Source: Takifugu bimaculatus (taxonomy: Eukaryota; Chordata; Actinopteri; Tetraodontiformes; Tetraodontidae). Taken from it: DNA of 64,000 nucleotides. Numbering within the stretch: the first letter of the stretch is position 1; each line of letters begins with the position of its first letter. The stretch lies in NCBI GenBank assembly GCA_004026145.2, contig CP034992.1, positions 15,355,205 to 15,419,204 on the forward strand, written 5' to 3'. Positions 1 to 9,997 of this stretch are shown piece by piece. A program made the translations under genes and the position numbers. Under the pieces are notes generated by a model. The model searched no databases and had not been told where the DNA came from. It worked only from the letters and a program-made list of their open reading frames with translations.

Positions 1-106
1 TTTTTGGAATCTGTTTTTGCAACATGATGCTGCCTAATATTAATAGAACAAATTGTATTTAAAGATCAACACAGTGATTTGAGAACTGTTTATCTTTTTC
101 CACAAG

Positions 107-445
107 ACTCTGAGCCAAGGCTTTTCAGGAATACTGGCAGTGTTTAATCTCCTGATGGTGGCTGTGTCGATCACCGTCGCAGGGTTTGCCTGCAATGCCA
201 CTTGTTCCTGCTGCAACCCTCCGGTGAGTGATCAGTAAATCAAGGCATTTGGATGTGTGGAAGGTAAATGCTGCTTTATAGCAGCTAACCTGCAGAGGGT
301 GTAGGTGTGAGGGAGGGAACTGGTGCTTTGTTTAGGTGATATTTGGTCAGGTTTGTTTTTGTGTCTTGTTTTCCAACAGGTCCTGACTGAAATGGTCATT
401 GCAGAGGCACCAAAATCCACCGATCCCCCACCCACATATTCATAG
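107..445 (+). CDS. MS4A/CD20-like four-pass membrane protein, last two coding exons
   Basis: Two exons, 107-223 and 380-445, are joined in phase 0 across an intron with a GT donor at 224-225 and an AG acceptor at 378-379. The first exon follows a pyrimidine-rich acceptor (AG at 105-106) and encodes 39 residues: a hydrophobic helix (GILAVFNLLMVAVSITVAGF) followed by a cysteine-rich juxtamembrane stretch (CNATCSCC). The second encodes 21 residues of cytoplasmic tail ending in STDPPPTYS and a TAG stop at 443-445. A last transmembrane helix, a Cys-rich turn and a short tail with a short final exon fit the fourth helix and C-terminus of fish MS4A-type proteins. The PPTY sequence matches the PPxY class that WW domains can bind. 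Earlier exons lie left of the window. The splice structure is seen; the family is inferred and could be another tetraspan group. No polyadenylation site was assigned. Confidence 0.55.
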
Positions 446-737
446 CAGCCAGCAGTGACCTGGATGTGTCCTTCCTCCAGAAGCAGCTCACAGCACAAAG
501 AACACAACAACTGGATTTCCTGAACTGATATTAGCTGTAGATTTAAAAGCATGAGACCTGATTTTTAGATTGAAAATGAAGACCCTTTGAATGAAAAAAT
601 TTGATCATTGAAATCATGAAAGTATCTGGACTTCACTTTTTCCCCAATAGTGATTTAAATGTGGGATTTCATTAATATCACTAACCATTAAAAGAGAAGC
701 GAACCACATTGAAAGTCTTATGGTCTGTATTTCCTGC
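446..737. other. 3' flank of the membrane protein gene, nothing recognised
   Basis: AT-rich unique sequence that probably includes the 3' UTR of the preceding gene. No ORF, RNA gene or repeat is recognised. Confidence 0.4.
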
Positions 738-1076
738 AAGATGAGAGGCTACAGACACTATTGGGTATGTTACACTATCAACAGTAGCAAACAAGGCCTG
801 TGCATTATTTTTCTGGTGTTGGAGAAGAAACACTTTGCATTTTTCATTTCAAAAGTAAATATGCAAAATCTCTTTCTATTCATCCCATGAACTTTCCAAC
901 ATTGTCTTTTGTTTATTCAGACCAGTGTTGCATTTCTTCATGGGGATTTAGCCTTGGCCAAATTTGAAATTGTAGAAGTCAAGTCTTAACCAGGTTATTA
1001 ACTGACTGAAGGAAAATAAGGTGCCGAGTAGAAAGTCTGACTAAGCATTCATGTGCACGGTGTTTGCACTCTCAAT
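738..1076 (+). repeat. Arm A of a ~340-bp dispersed inverted repeat
   Basis: This stretch matches the reverse complement of 5457-5803 over almost its whole length with scattered substitutions and small indels; I estimate 85-90% identity by eye. Both copies contain the landmark GTTACACTATCAACAGTAGC near one end and GTGCACGGTGTTT near the other. It contains no coding potential. It could be an uncharacterised repeat family or a local inverted duplication. Confidence 0.8.
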
Positions 1077-1083
1077 ATGAGAT

Positions 1084-1194
1084 GTTTCCCTCTCCCCTCC
1101 CCTCCCCTCCCCTCCCTCTCCTTCTCCCTCTCCTCTCCTTTCCTCTCCCCCTCCTTCTCCTCTCCTCTCCTCTCCTCTCCTCTCCTCTCCTCTC
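1084..1194 (+). repeat. Pyrimidine-rich CCTCT minisatellite
   Basis: Almost pure C/T on the plus strand, with CCCCT units followed by TCTCC units. The same kind of array occurs inside the L2-A 3' UTR copies, so this is probably part of the adjacent LINE tail that expanded. The low-complexity ORFs in it are not genes. Confidence 0.85.
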
Positions 1195-1196
1195 TT

Positions 1197-1681
1197 TACT
1201 AATCTGTAGTTCCAGTTATTATCATAGACAGACAAATTATCATACTTAGGGGGTCGTCTAATCATTAGGTTAACATCTTAGCTATGCTGCTATAGGCCAA
1301 GGCTGCCGGGGTCCAGAAACATGATCACCTGACAGGCCTCTGTCACCCCACTGGGTCATGGTTTCCTCTCCTCTCCTCTCCTCTCCTCTCCTCTCCTCTC
1401 CTCTCCTCTCCTCTACCTCCCCGTCCCTCTACCTCTCCTCTACCCCTCTCCTGTCCTCTCCTCTCCTCTCCTACCTATTCTATCCTCTACCTGTCCTCCC
1501 CCTTATCCTCTCTCTCTACCCAGCCGGCCATCAGCAGGAGGGTCCCCCTACATGAGCCTGGTCCTGCTCAAGGTTTCTTCCTGTTAAAGGGGAGTTTTTC
1601 CTTGCCACTGTTGCTTGTCTGGGGTTAGGCCCTGGGATTCTGGAAAGCGCCTTGAAACAATTTTGATTGTATAAGACGCTA

Positions 1682-1712
<31 letters not shown>

Positions 1713-1713
1713 T
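1197..1713 (+). mobile_element. L2-A LINE, 5'-truncated 3' UTR copy
   Basis: The non-coding 3' UTR of the L2-A family. Landmarks are TTAGGGGGTCGTCTAAT, GATCACCTGACAGGCCTC, a CTCTC array, GGCCATCAGCAGGAGGGT, CTGTTAAAGGGGAG and the terminal tandem repeat (TTGAT)n after TATAAATAAAG. The same landmarks recur at 31868, 44990, 46020, 52840 and 57310, and in reverse at 16770 and 26339. LINEs of the CR1/L2 group end in short tandem repeats rather than poly(A), which fits. No ORF2 is left in this copy. Confidence 0.8.
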
Positions 1714-2808
1714 GTTAGCGGAAGGCGGAATAATAGTGTCTCTACAAACAAACACAGAGAGGCAACACACACACCAAGACCCCCCTACACCAACCGTATC
1801 ATCACACCAGGTACACAGGGCCCTGAGGAAGATCAACCCCTGCAAAGCAGCTGGACCAGACAACATGCTTCGGTGGGCTCTCAGAGCATGTGCCAACAAG
1901 CTGGCTGATGTTCTCACCTCCATCTTCAACCTTTCCCTTAGTCTGAGAATTGTTCCACTCTACTTCAAGACCACAACCATCATCCCCCTCCCAAAGAAGA
2001 GTCCACCCACCTGCATGAATGACTACAGGCCAGTAGCACTCACTCCAATCATTATGAAGTGGTTGTAGACAGTGGTGCTGACCCACATTCAGAGTGGCAT
2101 ACAGGACACCCTGGACCCCCTGCCGTATGCCTACCAGCCCAACAGGTCCACCTCAGATGCCATCTCTGCTGCCCTCCACTATTCCCCACTCCACCTGGAA
2201 AATAAAGACTCTTACATCAGGATACTCTTTATCGACTATAGCTTCACCTTTAACACGGTCATCCCTCACAAACTCACCCACAAACTGTCCATACTTGATC
2301 TGCACCCTACCCTCTGGGACTGGCTCCTGGACTTTCTGACTGGTAGGTCCCAGTCTGGCAGAATTGGAAATAGGACTTCAGCCAGCATCACTATAAGCAT
2401 TGGCACCCTCTGGGATGTGTCCTCAGCCCCATCCTCTACACACCCTGTTCAGCCACAACCATGTCACCTCCCACAAGGACAACATCATCCTAAAGTTCGC
2501 AGACGACTCCGCAGTGGTAGGACGCATCAATGACAGGGACGGCGGCCTACAGAAGGGAGGTGGCCAGTCTGGTGTCATGGTGTGAGGACAACAAACTCAC
2601 CCTCAACACAGATAAGATAAAGGAGATGATAGTGGACTTGAGGAAGGAGATGAGACTTCATTGGCCAGTGTTTATCCAGGAGCTTGAAGTGGGTGAGGAG
2701 CTTCAATTACCTGGGCGTCCACATCAGTGAGGACCTTAACTGGACGTGTAACACCACACAGCTGGTCAAAAGGGATCAACAGTGGCTTTACTTCATAAAG
2801 TACCCTAA
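1714..2808 (+). pseudogene. CR1/Rex1-like LINE reverse transcriptase, 5' part
   Basis: Plus-strand RT fragments in shifting frames. Segments include LRKINPCKAAGPDNML, MNDYRPVALTPIIMK (RT motif 2 region), a palm motif A remnant (LFIDYS), KFADDSAVVGRI (the FADD catalytic box, 2495-2530) and FNYLGVHISEDLNW (thumb). The reading frame is broken by an in-frame stop at about 2067 and several frameshifts, so it is dead. The block order matches the jockey-superfamily CR1/Rex1 type abundant in fish. The coding sequence stops at about 2805, where an L2-A element intervenes, and resumes at 4485. Confidence 0.75.
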
Positions 2809-3053
2809 ACACGTGACTTCAGCGATTCGTATTCCGGTTCCGGTAACATATTGCGTCACTTCCTGTCTTCTCGATCGTTCGTTGGTTGCACTGTGCATAG
2901 TGTGTTGTATTCACTTTACTTAAAATTGAACACTTGGTGTGTTGTATTCATTTTACTTAAAATTGAACACTTGGGACATTCTAGTCACCTGATAACAGTG
3001 CAAAACAACCCATATTAAACAAATACAGGGCTCCGCCGACTATTAGCATTAGT

Positions 3054-3882
3054 ATGGCCTCACCGTCTGTTTCACCCGGTGTCTTTGTCTGTTCAGCGTG
3101 TGAAATGTTTAGTTACTCCTTTGCGTCCTTTAGTGAAGGGAATAGGTGCAGAAAGTGTAGTTTATTTACGGCTATGGAGGCGAGACTTAGCAAGCTTGAG
3201 ACGCGGTTCCACAGCTTGTAGTTAGCTGGAGTTGCGTCAGGTAGCCAGGGGAAGCTAGCTGCTGCAGAGCTGCCTAGCGTAGCTAGAGCTAGCGGTCGCC
3301 CGGCAGCAGCCGACTAGCCAGGGCGGCTGGGTGACGGTTCGTAGGAAGCGTAGCCCAAACCAAAGGCCCACGGTGCATCACCAACCGCTTCCCGTGGCTA
3401 ACGGCTTTTCCCCACTCAGCGACACACCCGTTGAGAAACCGACCCTGGTAATTGCCGACTCTGATTTGCACTACGTGAAGCCGACTCCAGCGACCATAGT
3501 TAAGTGCATTCCGGGGGCCAGAGCGGGCGACATAGAAGCCAATTTCAAGCTGCTGGTGAGACGTAAACGTAAATTTGGTAAAGTATTTATTCACGTCGGA
3601 GCAAACGACACCCGGCTCCGTCAGTCGGAGGTCACTAAAATTAACATAGAGTCAGTGTGCAGCTACGCAAAAACGATGTCGGACTCCGTAGCATTCTCTG
3701 GTCCACTCCCCAATCTGGCCAGCGATGAAATGTTTAGCCGCATGTCATCACTTCGTCGCTGGTTGTCACGGTGGTGCCCCGAAAACCAGGTGGCCTTTAT
3801 AGACAATTGGACAATTTGCACTTTTTGGGGAAAACCTGGTCTGATTAGGAGGGATGGTGTCCATGTCCAAACGGGACTATAG
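3054..3882 (+). pseudogene. L2-A ORF1, zinc-ribbon plus SGNH/esterase-like domain
   Basis: The start MASPSVSPGVFVCSACEM is shared with two other copies. The first segment has two CxxC pairs (CSAC and CRKC), suggesting a small metal-binding module. An in-frame TAG follows at about 3219. From 3331 a second open stretch of 183 codons has esterase-like blocks: a serine block (IADSDLHY), VGANDTRL (the GxND block) and RRDGVHV (the DxxH block). An esterase-type ORF1 is known from fish L2 elements such as zebrafish ZfL2-1. The copy is inactive because of the stop and the missing end. Confidence 0.65.
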
Positions 3883-3885
3883 GCC

Positions 3886-4428
3886 GATATCCAACCTTCC
3901 TTTTATCTCTAAAATTCTAGAGAAGGTTGTGGTGACTCAGTTACTGGAGCACCTGCAGAGAAACAGCCGTTTTTGAGTTGTTTCAGTCAGGCTTTAGAGC
4001 TCTTCACAGCACATAAACAGCACTTCTTAAAGTTACTAATGATCTTCTCATAGCTTCAGATCATGGACTGGTCTCTATGCTGGTTCTGCTGGACCTCAGT
4101 GCTGCTTTTGATACAGTTGATCACAGCATCCTGTTGCAGAGACTTGAACATGTGATTGGCATTAAAAGGACAGCACTAGACTGGTTTAGATCATATTTAT
4201 CTGATAGATACCAGTTTGCTCATGTCCATGGTGTTCCCTCTTCATACAGTAGGGTTAGCCATGGAGTCCCACAAGGTTCTGTACTTGGACCAATCCTTTT
4301 CACCTTGTACATGCTTCCCTTAGGTAACATTATTCGGCAGCATGGGATACATTTTCATTGTTATGCTAATGACACTCAGTTTTATCTATCCATGAAACCA
4401 GAGGAGACAGAGAAGTTAGTGAAAGTGC
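3886..4428 (+). pseudogene. L2-A reverse transcriptase fragment with YAND active site
   Basis: Fingers and palm of an L2-type RT: RPISNLPFISKILEKVVV-like start, VLLDLSAAFDTVDHS (motif A), HGVPQGSVLGPILFT (motif B) and HCYANDTQFYLS (motif C). Motif C should read YADD; here the first catalytic aspartate is asparagine (GAT to AAT, near 4364). The copy at 33886-34855 carries the same change. There is a frameshift near 3975. The join to the 3' UTR at 4429 removes the thumb and C-terminal domain. The protein could not have worked as an RT. Confidence 0.8.
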
Positions 4429-4484
4429 CTTGAAACAATTCTGATTGTAAAAGACCTACACAAATCAAGATTGATTGATTGATT

Positions 4485-5028
4485 GAGACTTAGGAAGTTT
4501 GGTATGTTGCAGTTTGGCATGTCCTCAGAGACTGCAGTAGAGCTGCCTCCATCTTTAAGGACCCCACCCCCATCACAGACTGTTTACACTTCTGTCTTCA
4601 GGTCGGAGGTATGGAAGTGTGAAATGCAGGACCTCCAGGCTGAAGAACTCCCTTTATCCAACTGCTATCAGACTCCTGAACAGTTGACAGGACTTACAAC
4701 CGTGGACTACCTTACACAATAGATTTGCACACATTCCTTGGTTGCTCATTTGCACATACCCACACTGCATTTGCACATTACTATTATTTGTATATACAGT
4801 ATGTATATACTATCTCTTTATTCCTGCACAGTTTGTACTTTGTTTTATTGTATTTCAATTGCTGTAACCAAAGTACTTCTGTACCATTTCTTTTTGCACT
4901 ATTTTTTGTACTACTTTTTTAATGTTTGTTCTGGCATTCCTTGTGGGCAGCAATGTAAGAATTTTGCTGTACAAGGAACTTGTTTCTTCTGTATATACGA
5001 CCATAAACACTTTGAATCTTGAAACAGG
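4485..5028 (+). mobile_element. CR1/Rex1-like LINE, 3' part and 3' UTR
   Basis: Resumes the LINE interrupted at about 2808. RLRKFGM begins at 4487, followed by decayed C-terminal coding sequence (EVWKCEMQDLQAEELPLSNCYQT). The 3' UTR has repeated TTTGCACAT/TTTGCACTA motifs and ends in ATAAACACTTTGAATCTTGAA, the kind of ending seen in fish CR1/Rex1 copies. All reading frames are broken. Confidence 0.65.
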
Positions 5029-5244
5029 AGATGTTCTATCCGTTCTATAAATGTTAATGTCGGATCATTCCTCGTCAATCACACCCTGCCACTAACAACT
5101 GGGCTGATAATGCTTTAAATACACTAAATTATGCATTATTAGACGTATGGTCTTTTAATAATGCTAAAAAGACATTTATTTTATTACCAAGCATAGCTTC
5201 ACATAATGTTTTAACTGAAACTTGGTAAAGTTTACTTCTCCCTC

Positions 5245-5370
5245 TTTGTGCTTAATATGAGCTCCATTCTAAGAAAACATGGTAAAGCCTTTCACTGCTA
5301 TGCTGACGACAACCAGATATATCTGCTGCTAAAGAAAAAGGATGGCTTCTCTATCAAGCCAATTCTTTTA
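5245..5370 (+). pseudogene. Third L2-like RT fragment (motif C region)
   Basis: A short stretch encodes NMSSILRKHGKAFHCYADD followed by NQIYLLLKKKD, an L2-type RT catalytic box with an intact YADD. It differs from both L2-A (IIRQHGIHFHCYAND) and L2-B (VIRSHGISFHSYADD), so it represents another lineage. No other domain is recognised nearby. Confidence 0.6.
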
Positions 5371-5456
5371 GGTTTAGATGTCATCATCCCTACCTGTCAA
5401 AATATTTCTAAGGTTGTGATGCTTTTATGTACTCCGTCTGATTCTTGTGATATCTT

Positions 5457-5803
5457 TGAGAGTGTAAACACCGTGCACATGAACGCTCCAGTGAATACTT
5501 CGTCAGACTTTCTACTCGGCACCTTATTTTCTTTCGGTCAGTTAATAACCTGGTTAAGACTTGACTTCTACAACTTCAAATTTTATCAAGGCTAAATCCC
5601 AATGAAGAAATGCAACACTGGTCTGAATAAACAAAAGACAATGTTGAAAAACTTCATTATGAGATGAATAGAAAGAGATTGTGCATATTTACTTTAGAAC
5701 TGAAAAATGCAAAGCGGTTGTTCTCCAACACCAGACATAACAATAATGCACAGGCCTTGATTGCTACTGTTGATAGTGTAACAAACCCACAGCCTCCCAT
5801 CTT
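5457..5803 (-). repeat. Arm B of the ~340-bp dispersed inverted repeat
   Basis: Reverse complement of 738-1076 with small indels. The two arms enclose about 4.4 kb of LINE sequence. No target duplication or transposase is visible at its ends. Confidence 0.8.
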
Positions 5804-6150
5804 CAATCCACCAGAAACAGCACTGAATTAGCATCCATCTTACCTAACATAAATAATAATATTAGTCAGTTCTTCCATATTAGGTAACGGCATGTGTTGT
5901 CCTTGTTCACCTAAATAATATGACTACATTTGATCTTCTTAACTACAAAACCTTGAAGGACAGAATTTTTCCCAACTCTTCTAACTCCATATGCTCAGAT
6001 CTCCTAAAAAATTTCATTTTCTTATGTCAGACATTTTTCTCCGACCCTGAAATCAGCATTTCTCCAGCTACTCTGAAAACAATTTAGCCAGGGCAGTGTC
6101 AAACCTCCTGTTTTAAGCATGGCTATTCAAAAGCTTTGTTTTTCAACAAC
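5804..6150. other. Unassigned non-coding sequence
   Basis: AT-rich sequence without a convincing ORF or a repeat that I recognise. Confidence 0.4.
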
Positions 6151-6627
6151 TTCAATTCAATTCAATTAAATCTTTATTTATATGGCACTTTTCATACGCT
6201 AGGTAGCACAAAGTGCCTCACAAAGGATAAAAACAGCAAAGAGAACAAGAGAATCAAGAAAAGGACACACACACACACATGAATACAACACACTTACACA
6301 CACACCCACACACATAAACAAGCTGAGGCAAGCTGAGACATGGCTGGGCACCGAGACCTGAGGCGAAGGAGACGCCACCTTTGGAGGCCCACCAGGCCGA
6401 GGGAGGTCACGGTCCGTGACCACAGGTGGTACCGCCACAAAGACCACCCCGACCCGGACAGACCGGAGGCTCCACACCAAAGCACAGAGCCCCCTAACCA
6501 CCCAGGCCAGAGTCGACAATTGGACAGCACCCCCAGCGGTAGACCGGAAACATCTCCCAGCCTGGCAGGCCCCCATGAGGAAACACCATGAGGAGACACT
6601 GGAGCTAAAAACTGAAGGACTGAAACA

Positions 6628-6870
6628 GTAAATGGGATAAAAGGTATAAAAGCTAAAAACTGAGGAACTAAGAATTGAAGGAGTAAAACAGTACTAAGAC
6701 TAAAACAGACTAAAACAGTAAATGGGATAAAAGGTGTAAAGACTAAAAACTGAGAATAAGAACTGAGGGAGTAAAACAGTACTAAGACTAAAACAGACTA
6801 AAACAGTAAATGGGATAAAAGGTGTAAAGACTAAAAACTGAGAAACTAAGAACTGAGGGAGTAAAACAGT
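6628..6870 (-). repeat. 88-90-bp tandem repeat in the L2-B 3' UTR
   Basis: About 2.7 copies of a unit containing AACAGTAAATGGGATAAAAG and CTAAAAACTGAG. The phrase GTACTAAGACTAAAACAGAC starts at 6691 and again at 6779. The plus-strand L2-B copy (51800-51880) has a shorter version, so the expansion is specific to this copy. Confidence 0.8.
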
Positions 6871-6944
6871 AAAAGTATCAAGTAAAATAAGGATAAGACA
6901 TAAAAAGTATGAGGACATAAAAGAATTTAAAAATAATCAGAAAA

Positions 6945-9900
6945 TCAGTTAAAGGCCTGATTAAAAAGGTGTGTCTTGAGCCTCTTTTTAAAAATCTCAA
7001 CAGTCTCTGCAGGCCCTGAGGTTCTCCGGCAGGCTGTTCCACAGTCGGGGACCATAATAACTGACGGCCACTTCCCCGTGCGTTTTAGAGCTTACATGTG
7101 GAATGGTTAAAAGGCCGGTGCCCGAGGACCTCAGAGTCCGCGAGGGTTGATAGAATAAAAGCATGTCTGATAAATAAGTCGGGCCAAGACCATTAAGACA
7201 TTTAAAAACTAATAAAAGAACCTTAAAATCGATCCTGAAACGCACGGGTAGCCAATGCAGTGATTCTAAAACCGGTGTGATGTGCTCCCGCCCTCTGGTC
7301 CTCGTCAGCACCCGTGCAGCTGAGTTTTGTAATAATTGTAGGTTAGTGACACTCTTTTTTGGAAGACCAGAGAGCAGGGCATTACAATAATCTAAACGAC
7401 AAGAGATAAAAGCGTGCATCAGCACCTCCATGCTGGCCTGAGAGAGAAACGGGCGGACTCTGGCTATATTTGTTCAGGTGGTAAAAACCTACCTTTGTTA
7501 TGTTTTTGATGTGTGGAATAAAACTAAGCTCAGAGTCAAAGATCACACCCAGATTTTTTACAAATTGAGATGGCTTAAAATCCTTTAACTTTGGTACAGG
7601 TTTCTCTCTCTGACCTTCAGGACCAATGACTAAGACTTCTGTTTTGTCCTGGTTGGAAGTTGTAGGAAGTTTTCTGCCATCCATGACTGGATATCTAGAA
7701 TACAGTTAAAAAGGGTATCAACTGGCCCTGTGTCATCAGGAGCCACGGCGATGTACAGTTACGTATCGTCAGCATAGCTGTGGAAGCTGATGCCGTGACT
7801 CCTGATGACGTCCCCAAGAGGAAGCATGTAAAGATTAAAAAGGGTTGGACCTAAAATTGACCCTTGGGGAACCCCACATTTTGTCTCGTGGATTCTCGAG
7901 GAGCATGTATCCATACTTACAAAGAAGCTTCGATCAGTAAGGTAGGAGGTGAACCAGTTAAGAACAGTACCAGAGAGGCCGACCAGGTTCTTTAGTCTAT
8001 TCAATAAAATATGGTGGTCTACTGTATCAAAGGCGCCAGGTCAGATCCAGAAGAACCAACACCGTGAGCTTTTTGTTATCTAGGTTACACCTGATGTCAT
8101 TTAAAATCTTTAAAAGGGCTGTCTCTGTACTGTGGTTCATCCTAAAACCAGACTGATGCCTCTCTAAAATGTCGTTTGAGTTTAAAAAATCATTCACTTG
8201 GTTAAAAACAAGTTTTCCTAAAATTTTACTTAAAAATGGTAAGTTGGATACTGGCCAATAGTTATTTAAAACGCTGTGGTCTAGATTGCTCTTCTTCAGA
8301 AGGGGCTTCACCACCGCCGTTTTAAAGGAGGTGGGGAAGACACCCGTCTGAAGAGAGCAATTCACCATATATAAAAGATGTTCCTCAAAGAATCCATAAA
8401 ATGTTTTGAAAAACGGTGTGGGAATTGGATCTAAAAGGCAGGTTGTGGGCCTTACTTGGGAGAAAACTCGACCAAGTGTCCTCGCATCAACCAGGACAAA
8501 ACTCTCCAGTGTCTCCTCAGGTGAAAGCAATGATCCAGGAGTGTTGGTGATTAAAATTTGCTGTGATAAAAGACTGGATCTAATATAATCGATTTTACTC
8601 CTGAAGTGGTCTGCAAAGGCCTCGCAGAGGGTGTCAGTCGTTGTTGTGGGACACCTGTTGAAATTACCATTGGTTAAAAGCTCAATTGTGTGGAATAGAA
8701 ATTTGGGGTTGTTTTTATTGTCAGAGATTAGTTTTTTGAAATGAGAGGTTCTTGCTTGCTTGATTGTGTTATTGTAGGTTTTGAGGTGTTGATAAAATAT
8801 TTCTTTATGAATGGTCAGCTTGGATTTCCTCAACCTCTTCTCAGCACTCCTGCAGGTTCTTTTCAGTTTTCTAATTTCTTCATTTCTCCACGGTGGTGCA
8901 GGTTTTGTTATTACAGTTTTTGTGACAAGTGGAGCCACAGAGTCCAGCGTTGACTTCAATTTATTGTTAAAAGTGTCAACAATAAAATCACATGGTGCTG
9001 GTAAAATTTCTGCAGGAGTGCTCTGTAAAATCTGGATAAAATTTGCAGCCACTTCAGGAGTATGGTAGCGTCTCCTCACCGTTCTCACAGGGGCCCTCCG
9101 CTGGTTAAAACTGGTGATGTTAAAAAACACACAAAAGTGGTCAGACACGGCCAGATCCACAACAGAGGACCCACCCATGGACAGGCCATAGGTTATGACC
9201 AGGTCCAGGGTGCGCCCTCTGCTGTGGGTCAGCTGCGTGACATGTTGTTTAAAATCCAAACTGTGAAGGAGGTTTAAGAATTCTCTGGACACTGGGTCCG
9301 AGGCGTTGTTGAGGTGTAGATTAAAATCACCAGTTATTAAAATCCTATTGTATTTAGCGTAAATGATTGATAAAAATTCCGAGAATTGACTGATAAAAGA
9401 GGTGGAGTATTGGGGTGGTCTATAAACTGTTATGCTTAAAATAGGAGGGCTGCTAAAAACAAACGCATGATGCTCAAATGATGGAAACGTATTAAAAGAG
9501 ACCTCGCGTGAAGACATTTCGGTCCTTGTTATTGAGGCGGTTCCACCTCCTTTCCTACCCCCCCTTGTAGAAAATAAAAAGTTAAAATCTGGGGGGCAAG
9601 CCTCTGTGAGAACAGCAGGTGCATCAGTGCCAAGCCATGTCTCAGTAAGGAGACATGGCTTGGCATCGAGGTTTCTGTCTAAAATTAAGTTGTTTATTAT
9701 AAAAGATTTGTTTAAAAGAGAACGCACGTTCAGCACGGCCATCTTTATGTCTGCGCCGGACGTGCGCTCATCCAGTCTTTTTATAGGAACAATAAAAGCA
9801 CTGTCACGTCTGGAAGCAGTCCTGGGTTTCTGTCCGTATGAAATGATGGGGTCAATGGAGTGAATGATCTGTGATGTTGATGGCAGACATGGGAGTAGTG

Positions 9901-9994
9901 GTGGAGAGGCATGTATGGTGCAGCGTGCGGGGGGTGAACATATATGTGAGTGCGAGTGGGGGGCAGAGTGTTGGTGTGCATGTGTTTTAACCAA
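6945..9994 (-). pseudogene. L2-B ORF2: AP endonuclease plus reverse transcriptase
   Basis: Open for 655 codons from 9994 to 8027. The endonuclease motifs appear in order: LTETWL, TVYRPPQY, ITGDFNLHL and VSDHFCVF. A linker and the RT start follow (NYWPVSNLPFLSKILGKLV, HQSGFRMNHSTETALLK). At about 8030 motif A (VLLDL) is broken by a 1-nt insertion relative to the copy at 48055. RT continues in other frames: CGVPQGSILGPTLFNLYM (motif B) and HSYADDT at about 7765, directly followed by a nonsense TAA where the other copy has CAG. The C-terminal domain (LHWLPVRFRIDFKVLLLVFK) follows at 7431-6997, with a last frameshift near 7000. The enzyme would nick target DNA and copy its RNA there; this copy cannot. 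Confidence 0.85.
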
Positions 9995-9997
9995 TAG

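Larger units (their letters stand above)
2842..4484 (+). mobile_element. L2-A LINE, 5' end present, internally deleted
   Basis: The copy starts at or a little before GGTAACATATTGCGTCACTT, shared with the copies at 33230 and 47461. It then carries a 5' UTR with a 37-bp tandem duplication (about 2900-2975), ORF1, an abrupt join at about 3885 into the RT domain, a second join at about 4429 into the 3' UTR end (GCCTTGAAACAATTCTGATT), and a (GATT)n tail. The endonuclease and the ORF2 C-terminus are absent. It sits inside the CR1/Rex1-like LINE, whose thumb region continues directly after the tail, so it inserted later. No clear target-site duplication was found. Confidence 0.75.

Noticed and set aside
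1041..1555. ORFs on both strands made of Ser-Pro-Leu or Arg-Gly-Glu repeats
   Set aside because: They are translations of the CTCTC minisatellite in LINE 3' UTRs; the same ORFs recur at 26.3 and 45.3 kb wherever the array occurs.
8406..9863. Plus-strand ORFs at 8.4-9.9 kb
   Set aside because: Antisense shadows of the L2-B ORF2, whose motifs are clear on the minus strand.
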